Source: Limnomonas spitsbergensis (Eukaryota; Chlorophyta; Chlorophyceae; Chlamydomonadales). Taken from it: DNA of 64,000 nucleotides. The stretch covers positions 62,001 through 126,000 of the forward strand of contig JAYJMM010000112.1 in NCBI GenBank assembly GCA_037349105.1, given 5' to 3'. A model generated the notes under the pieces. The model did no database searches. It had not been told where the DNA came from and saw only the letters and a list, made by a program, of their open reading frames with translations. The translations under genes were made by a program, and so were the position numbers. Below, one piece after another: positions 56,518 to 64,000 of the stretch (positions are counted from its first letter, which is position 1; every line of letters begins with the position of its first letter).

Positions 56518-57874
56518 ACGGTAGTGATCCTTGGACGGCGTGCTATGGCCAGCCGAGGCTGATACAGTAGCGGCCACTTGAGCTGTTTGCCCCTGGGTGT
56601 GGGACTGCAGAGAAGTGGAATTTGTGCATCATTGTGATTGCCCCTCAATAGCGGTATATTATTAAATATGTATCAATATGGGGGATGAGATGTGCTTTCA
56701 AGTCTCCCATGCAGCATTCCTCAAGCTTGCATTGCCTTGGTGTTTCTGCAGCTGTGTCCGGGCCTGCCCATCTGCCAAGCTTGTATTACACAACCCTTTT
56801 GGTATGGTACTTGGTTTAGCACTGATAATTATGTTGGTGATACCGGTACTTTGATTATTGTGTTAATCAGCTGTGCTTACTTGTATGGGCTTGCAACGCT
56901 ACCAGTTTGTGAGGTCAAGTTACTAGGGTTTTACCGTCATGTTTTCTTATGATGCAAATAATGCGCAAGAACGGGAGATTGAAGCCAGGCCTGGTTCGGA
57001 ATGAAGGAGGAATGTGGGTTCATATGTTGATCTGTTTGTATTGCTCACGTCCCCAGTCTCTGATGAGTTTTTTTGGCCCGTATGCCAACCAAATCTTCTC
57101 AGGTTTACCAGTTGGGATACAAACAATTTATTGCGCTGCTTATTAACATACATACCGTTCTATTTGTTTCTTTCCTTCCAACCGATTAGTTGGGCACCTA
57201 TGCGGCCGAGCCTTTTGAGCAGGGCCCAGAGGTGTTATGTCATCGACTTATTTACATAGGCTGTACATTGTTTGCTGCTCATGCACATGGGCAGCACCGG
57301 TAATTCAATTTAATATTCAACCACGGTCAGACCATGAAAATAGCCCCGCTTCCCTTACTCCCTCAGTCTGCGTCTCAGTCAGCTGCTCGTTTGTTTTGGC
57401 AAGAGCAAATCTTCCCCTGGGAACCCGCTGCATTGACAAAGCCAATCAAGTGTAGGAACGAAGTTTCCCATATTCCTTATCCATACCTTCCTGTATATGT
57501 TTTCATGACAACGGGCTATTGCACCATTTACGTTTCATGTAGCCGTTCTTTTAGTATACCCAGGTGCTTCATGACCTCAAGGGGATTCTTTCACAACTCA
57601 GATTCGCTGCAAGAAAACACAGCGCAGACCAGCTGACAACACTAGTCATGAACTCCAACGACGTTTCACAAACCAAGCCACCAGTTCATACTAAAACATG
57701 TCGGCACCTTTTCCATCCCCCGTCGTTTTTATGGGGAAATGAAAAAGGCCCTTCGAGAAGAAGGCTACAGCTCTGACGTCATAAGTCTATTATTTTCAGC
57801 TATCAATCAATTGCAAAAATAATGAACAGGATATTATTGTACCCCAAGTATCGACCAGGGAGGGCAGGGCCAGC
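56518..57874. other. Intergenic between convergent genes
   Basis: It holds the 3' sides of the unrecognised gene and the ORP gene. One GGCCCAGAGGTGT end motif lies at 57223. No coding similarity was found. Confidence 0.45.
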
Positions 57875-60863
57875 TCAGTGCCCTCCCCTCAGCTTCTTGT
57901 CATTCCTCTGCATGTTTTCCATCTGCTCTTTCCAAACCTGCGACTCAGCCACATTGCCAGTCGCGAGCACGGCGAGGTCCCTACGAAATCGGCTGTCCGA
58001 CGGGAGCGGGGTGGCGCCAGGCTGCCACTGGTCTGGCATCTCGGCTTTCAGTTCCCAGTACCTGCACCAAAGATTGACAAAAAACATATTACATCGGAAA
58101 CATCGCAGGCAAGAACAACAAATGCTGGCCACTGGTCCAGACGTAAATAAGTTAAGCATCCCACACATTCATACGAGAACATCCTAAAGGCAAGGATGGT
58201 GCACACTCCACAAAAGCGCACCTTTTCCCATCGAAATTCAGGTGCGAGAGCCAGCTCCCTTCCATCCGCACCAGCACGACCCCGCCTGCATCGTCCTTGG
58301 TCAGCGCCGACTGGCTGCTGGATATCCCCAGAAGGCCTCCCACCCGCGATATGAAACTATCCGGGTGGCCGTTACTCGTGCTGGTGGGGGCCTGCCGGAA
58401 CGACGCAGGATCACAGTGGTGCTGCCGAGGGGACGGCGGGTACGAGGAATGCGCCGAGCCGCCATCCACCGGCGGCCCCAGGCCGGCCTCCTCGGATCGG
58501 TCCTCCCAGTCTGTCTCGGAGGCAGACTCAAAGTCGGTGCCCTCTTCGTCGGCCGCTGCACTGGGCGATTCGCCCTCTCGGGACCTGGGTTGAACCTTGG
58601 GGAGATCCTGCGTCGCGGATCCAGAACACCTGAAATGAATCCAACCACTCTTAGGCTCTTAGCATGCTCAACAAGCAAAGCAGCTACTTAATCACACACA
58701 TATCAGTCCCCCCCCCTGCCTGCTGCTCAGCCAAATTCCAGCTGCCCCCTGGACTAAGGACGGGTGCCTCACACACGGCCAGCCATGTTGCTTAGCCTGT
58801 GTGCATGAACAGGTCGAAATTTGGCCCCCAACGGAACTTTTGCGGCTGCATGGCGGTTAGTTTAAGGTACACTCAGTAGCCGGGGGCGGAGGGGGGAACC
58901 ACTGAGTGGTATCGGCACATCCTGATCACTGCTGTTAATAACAGCAACGAGCAGAGATAGGACAGACAAAGGGGATCCCCCCACACCCTGATCCCCCCCC
59001 ACACATACAGAGTGACCTCCCTGACCTTGCTCGCATGCGTAACATCCACAATCTCGCCGGTAATGCCATCGGAGCGTTTAAGCACTCCAGACGCGCCCTT
59101 CACGGCACCGAAGCGCAGCACGGCCCGCAAGCAGTTGTGCGAGTCTGTCAGCACTGCGTCGCCGTCAACCTCCGCTCGAGGCCGCTTGCTGTACACTACG
59201 CCTTTCATGCAGTAGCTCGGGTAGGTGATGTCAATGCGAGTGCCGTCTGCAAACTCCACGTATCTGAAGCCTTTTGCGACAGTCTTAAAGCCGTAATGCT
59301 TCAGCATCAAGGACACGTTGGGCTGGGAGAGGCCTTTAAAGCGGTACAAGCCACCTGCAGGACGCCATGCAAGGAATGGATGACTTCAAGGAACAAAAAA
59401 ACGAATGCAAATAAGTAAATAACTGTTGCAAGGAAGGAATTAATAAAAGGAAAGAATGCAAGGAAGAATCCATACAAGCTATGAATACGAGGAAGGTATT
59501 CATGGAAGGGAGGAATCAAATGTAGACGATGCTGATTTGAATGTTAAATACTCGCATGGGAATCTTACAATCAGTGCTGTGTCGATTACGGTCCAGCGAT
59601 TGCGTAGCTGAGTTTCAGTCACCGAAATTTCAAGGCTTACGCAGCTACTTTTACCAGTTAGGGACCGTAGTTACTTACATGATTTCTGAATTACGGTGCA
59701 ATTGCATAGCAGTGCTTACAATGCGCTTCAGCTACAAACGGGTGGGTGTCAGCTGCTAAACTCGATCCTGCAGGGTTCTCAGGCTCAAGCACCGCCGCAA
59801 CACGCATGATTCTTTGTACCATGCATGCTTTGTCTTCTCACCAGGGCCTTCGATGTGGAATGCCGATACAGGCGGATGATGGCTGATTTGCTCCATGTAC
59901 ATGGCACTCCCGTCTGAAAGCTCTGCCTGCCATGTCTCTCCGAGAATGGGGTTGAAAGGCTTCTTCCATTTCTCGAAGCCGTGGTGGAGACCTGTCCCAA
60001 TTGGATTGTGCTCAAAAGTAAGGATAGGGAATAGAGACAGCAACAATGAATTACCATGTCACCTTCCATGTGAATGGTGCCCTTATATCTAGCAATTATG
60101 AGAAAAATCTTTCAGTCTGGACCAGTGGAGTTCTATCCCCGGGTTCTAACTTGGTCATGGTATGATTTGACCATCTACATCAAAATCGGTCTTCGCTAGA
60201 AAGCACCCATAGAAAGCATTAACCTATGCAAATACGGTCATCACATGGTTTGTTGCCGGTACCCAGGTCATGAACCTGATATTATGCATCGTGCTGTTAA
60301 CCCTGGAGACTTCCTAAAAGTCTTGAACCCCATGCGCACCGGCAACAAACCATGTGATGACCAGTTTCATCCGCTCCAGCGGATCAGATGAAGCTGCAGC
60401 TTGGGAGAGGTAACGTGGGTAGACCCACACGTCGGCTAGCTTTTCCAGATAGCTGCGTGGCTCGAACATGTTGACTGGGAATGGCGTGTTTATGAGGTTG
60501 ATGTTACCCGTGAGAATTCGCTTCCCCATAGACCCGATCCATTCTATAATGGCCCTGCACGACAAGAACCGAGGTCAGAGCCGTCTCAACGAGCATGGAA
60601 GCTGCACTAAAGTGAAGGGCCGGTATCGCACTTTTGCTGGTCCTTCAGTAGCTCCTCGTTGTTACATGAGAGACCTCCGTCCTCGTGAGCGTCCTGGTGT
60701 AATAGAGCCTGCAATTTACAATGCGCTTTCAGAATCCCAGCTATCAAAATTGAAGACGACAAGGCTAACTTACTGTCGTGTCTTCGTTACTAGCTCGCCC
60801 TTTGCTACTGCTGCTGCTGTCATTTCCTTTCCCCACAGCAAGCGTTATCTTCTTGAACATCAT
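57875..60863 (-). CDS. Oxysterol-binding protein-related protein (ORP), short form
   Basis: Seven exons keep phase and give 477 residues: 60774-60863, 60632-60708, 60340-60554, 59842-59991, 59026-59354, 58222-58607, 57875-58061. The ORD lipid-binding fold is recognisable throughout: [68 protein letters not shown], the family signature [18 protein letters not shown] (His165-His166), then MEGSW and [12 protein letters not shown]. The family moves sterols and phosphoinositides between membranes at contact sites. There is no PH domain and no clear FFAT motif, as in short plant ORPs. An acidic Ser-rich insertion (about 290-375) interrupts the region before GSW. ATG at 60863, with a second at 60860. 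The donor of exon 5 could also be at 59016. Divergent from the nucleoporin-like gene. Confidence 0.88.
58777..58888 (+). mobile_element. SINE-like dispersed repeat, copy 3
   Basis: GGCCAGCCATGTTGCTTAGC, ATTTGGCCCCCAACGG and CTCAGTAGCCGGG occur in the same order as in copies 1 and 2. It lies in an intron of the ORP gene, antisense to it. Confidence 0.45.
60236..60362. repeat. 25-bp inverted repeat across the 5' splice site of ORP intron 3
   Basis: 60236-60260 (GGTCATCACATGGTTTGTTG, then CCGGT) is exactly the reverse complement of 60338-60362, which is the last 23 bases of exon 3 plus the GT of the donor. The loop is 77 bases. In the transcript the exon end and donor could pair with the intron copy. 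Confidence 0.9.
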
Positions 60864-61265
60864 GGACAGTAAAGCTGATCAAGCCAAGGCTGGGTTTGCG
60901 GTCGGTTCTAACAATACATCATGAATGCATGACGAGTCAGCTCTCGGTTCCTAAACCCAGCATGTGCCTGGTTGCAATTTGCAGGACCTCGGTTGAAATT
61001 GGGTTTGGCATCCTAGCGAATCTTTTGGAAGCCCGAGACTTCACAAACTCAGAATTCACACAGTCAGGTCCTCCACACCTTTTCTGGACAATTATCCTCA
61101 TCCCTCCTCCAGCTACAGCACCTGTCATTTGTGTCTTCAGCATAACTGCATTTGTTATTGCGCGATTGATCTACAGGATACTCTAGCTAGGCTTTGAAAT
61201 CTCAGCCCTCTTTTTTTCTAACTCACCCGATCCTTTCAAAATTTGGAGGCGGGTTACGTATTGAG
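60864..61265. promoter_or_regulatory. Shared divergent promoter region, ORP and nucleoporin-like gene
   Basis: 402 bp separate the two divergent start codons. The region must hold both promoters and 5' UTRs unless an untranslated exon lies elsewhere. I see no clear TATA box placed for either gene. Confidence 0.45.
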
Positions 61266-63949
61266 ATGGATCGAGATGGGGACAGTCGAGGTGGAACGCC
61301 CGTAAATGCCAGAGAACAGCCGCAGCCGAAACCGCGTTCGGGTGGCTTGTTCGGACTGCTGCGTAGCCCTTTTCAAGCTGCTGCCAAAAGCGTAAGCAGC
61401 TGGATCGTGCTTAATCGTACCTGCTGGCCCCTAAAGATCAGCCATTTAAATCTATGACGTCTCTTCACCAGGCTCGAAGGCTTGCAAGCCCCAGAGAGAT
61501 GCCCAAAGGCCAAGGTGACAAACCAATCAACACATGCCCACCGTGGTACCCTCAAAATGCGCTTGCCATGCGCATGCATTTCAGTTCATTGTCCTTGCAC
61601 AGTCTCGGTGCAACCCCTATTTTAAAGCTGATGAGCCTGCATGAGCGTAGGAATTTCGACCAAGGAGGCTGTGCGTGACAAGATGTATATCGCTGAGGCT
61701 GCGCCGTTGCATGAGGAGGGAGCCATGGTGGTCATGCCTGAAAAGGTGAATCCGTCTTTCCGCTTTATCCCTGCATGCACATTAACTTTTGCCTTGTGGG
61801 GTGAAAGTAAGCACGTGTGCCGCCCCCCAGGTTGTGGAGCCACCTGTGCGGATGCATGAGAACCCTGTTTACGGCAGATCCCAAACAGTGGATGTCAGTG
61901 CCCAGGCACCTAATCAGCAGGAGGGCTGGTCTCCCTCAAAGTTGGAATCTCTCAACTTCTTCTTGGCTAGATCGGACCCGGCAGGCAGCATCCTTGCAAA
62001 TGGCAATGATGGCCCCAGCTCATCACATAATGGTTGCCAGGCTTGCATGGCACAGCAGGCCTGCGGGGCGCATCAGCGCCCGTACCTGGGCTTGAAATAT
62101 CTGCTGCGATCTGGGCCCACTGGACCGGATGCTCCCAAGACATGGGCAAAGCTGCATGGTCCACAAGGTGTACAGAAACCCAAGGAGCTGGCCAAGCCTG
62201 GGATCCCCGCCTCAGCTAGATACGCGCCCTACGCCCTGCCTCCGTCTGGCATGCTGGTCAACAGGTGATGCCTGCAGCCGCATACAATGATGAAACTCAG
62301 CAGTCTTATAAAATTATCAAGTTGTTTTACTGGGTTGACATCAGTGTCACAAATCCTCCATGTGATCAATCTTGCGTCATGTGCTCACACATGCCCCCTG
62401 ATCTCCCCCTCACAGTGCCAAGCCGCAACAGCAGCTGCAGTTCCACGGGCATGGGCCTCTACCACTGACTCCGTACCCACACGCGCAGCTCCGAAACGCA
62501 GCCGCGGCCGGCCAATTACAGGGACCAACGGGCATGCCGCGCCCTCAGCTCGCACTGCCACACGCTGCCATGCGGCCTCCTGCACCCAGTTTGGCCAGGT
62601 CAGCGGCAGCTACCCCTGATGCCTCATTACGCAAGCTGGACAGGAGTGGGCCCCGGAGTCAGCAGCAGCCGATCCAGCAGCCTAGCGGCACTCCCATGCC
62701 TAGAAAACTATTCCAGGGACCTGCTTCAGGCGCAAGCACCCCGATGACAGGAGGCATGTCAGCCGGCTTGAAAAGGGCGCGCGGGGATGGAGGCAGCGTG
62801 GCAGTGACCCCGCTAATGGGCAGCGGCATCACCAACCTGGCGGGTGAGAAGGGGATTGCCTTGCCCCTGAAGCTGCATTCGTTCTGTCTGCCCTGATTTG
62901 TGAAGTTTTGTGAATCTTTCACACTGCACAGTCCAACAGAGCATCACATTTCATGCATGGGACATGTGCCCGTAAACCGGTACAGGCACTTGATACTGAT
63001 TTGAATATATAAATCAATCATTGCAATCACAGAGATGCGCATGCCACACAACTCTTCCACGTTTTCCAGTCCCTGGGGCGCCACGATGCGCATGAGGCAT
63101 GTATCCTCAAACAGCAAGCAAACCGGAGTTGGCTGTCCCTCCAACATGCAACATAACCTGAAATTCTTTCCGTGCAGAGTACAAGCGTCAGCGCCAGCGC
63201 TACTCCTCGGAATCCAACACGGTGCTGTCAATGGGAGCTGGGGGCGGAGGCAGCGGTTCGGCGGCCCGATCTCCCTCTGCCTCTGCCTCGCCGGATGACC
63301 TGGCAGCAAAGCACGCAGAGGTGCTGTTTCTCCCCGAAGCCTCTACGCCGGTGGGGCGCACACCTGGTTCGGTCACCACCGACACAGCCCGACGCATCCT
63401 GCAGACCCTCGACAACATGGGCCAGGTTGGTGTGGCTCTGGCTGTGGCTGTTTCATGCCACACTGTGATAGTCGTAATTCCTGACCAACATGAAGGCCCG
63501 CACCTCAAAAGAGAGGAATGTCATCTGCCAGCCATGCTAGGAGCAGCCCTTCATTTCTTGTGGCATAGTAGCCTACCCAGTGCCACACCCAAGTGGGTGT
63601 CTTGCTTGATCCCTGCCTCGGGGTGTATCATTCATTTTGTACCCCAGACTGTACTACAGGCTATCCCCTAGATTGTACCCCAGACTGTACCCCAGACTGT
63701 ACCCCTGATTCTGATGTACGCAGGCAATGGATCAGCGGATTACCTCCCAGCCGTCGACCCCCACTGGCTCAACTCCGGGCAAGGGGCCTGCCGGCTCCAC
63801 ACCCTTCCCCCGCTTTGGTGCCCCGCCTCCGCCCCTGGACCGACTGTCCCCCGTGCAGCTGGCCTCACCCTCCCCGGCATTGGCTCCAAAGCCTAGGTTC
63901 CAAGTGGAACATACGGTGTTCGCACCCCTGGTCCCATTCACGTCAACAG
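61266..63949 (+). CDS. Nuclear-basket nucleoporin-like protein (5' part, runs off right edge)
   Basis: Seven exons keep phase: 61266-61391, 61472-61514, 61651-61745, 61831-62264, 62416-62843, 63178-63425 and 63724-63949, about 533 residues so far, and the last ends at a GTGGGT donor. The protein is low in complexity and rich in Pro, Ser and Gln. Near the N-terminus GGLFGLLRSPFQAAAKS could be a membrane-binding amphipathic helix. Residues SVTTDTARRILQTLDNM resemble the short motif of Nup153/POM121 and plant Nup136/Nup1. That motif plus the composition is the only basis for the name; FG repeats may lie beyond the edge. A nuclear pore role is inferred. Alternatively it is an unrelated disordered protein. 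Confidence 0.5.
63635..63716. repeat. 12-bp tandem repeat in an intron
   Basis: TGTACCCCAGAC and variants occur about five times just before the acceptor at 63723. Confidence 0.8.
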
Positions 63950-64000
63950 GTGGGTGGGTTTCATTTTTTCATGTTGCATTGGTTTCATAATTAGTTACTT

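Overview
The window is nuclear DNA of a green alga, most likely a chlorophyte of the Chlamydomonas/Haematococcus type. The reasons are many short spliceosomal exons with clean GT-AG borders, a nucleus-encoded chloroplast photosystem I assembly factor, a CHASE-domain tyrosine-kinase-like kinase, long CAG/alanine runs, TTTAGGG-like motifs inside introns and very dense minisatellites. I cannot name the species. All exon models were assembled by hand from splice signals, reading phase and family similarity; no search was run.

Layout: (1) 588-1787, minus: 5' part of a PYG7/Ycf37-like TPR protein, running off the left edge. (2) 3974-30254, minus: one gene of about 26 kb with 20 exons and 2702 codons. 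It encodes a CW zinc finger, a PWWP domain, two chromodomains, a SNF2 ATPase that has lost most catalytic motifs, a helicase C lobe, an RGG box, helical exons and a glutamine-rich tail. Its introns are full of tandem repeats. (3) 30255-40103: mostly non-genic, with a dead LINE 3' fragment, a candidate terminal-inverted-repeat element, a 150-bp satellite array and an inverted-repeat region. (4) 40104-47624, plus: a complete 17-exon, 1017-residue CHASE receptor kinase. (5) 47625-54195: two head-to-tail Helitron-like copies, a second small 150-bp satellite block and a tRNA-like SINE head. (6) 54196-56517, plus: an unrecognised gene with a duplicated exon, probably damaged. (7) 57875-60863, minus: a complete 7-exon oxysterol-binding-protein-related protein of 477 residues. 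(8) 61266-63949 and beyond, plus: the first seven exons of a nuclear-basket nucleoporin-like gene, divergent from (7) across about 400 bp.

The genes do not form a pathway; this is ordinary eukaryotic gene order. The two most unusual things are in gene (2). First, the protein joins two histone-reading modules (CW, PWWP) to a CHD-like body whose ATPase looks dead, suggesting a reader or scaffold rather than a remodeller. Second, nearly every minisatellite in its introns contains a copy of the neighbouring exon-intron junction. The introns therefore carry ladders of decoy 5' or 3' splice sites, up to 20 copies of one acceptor.
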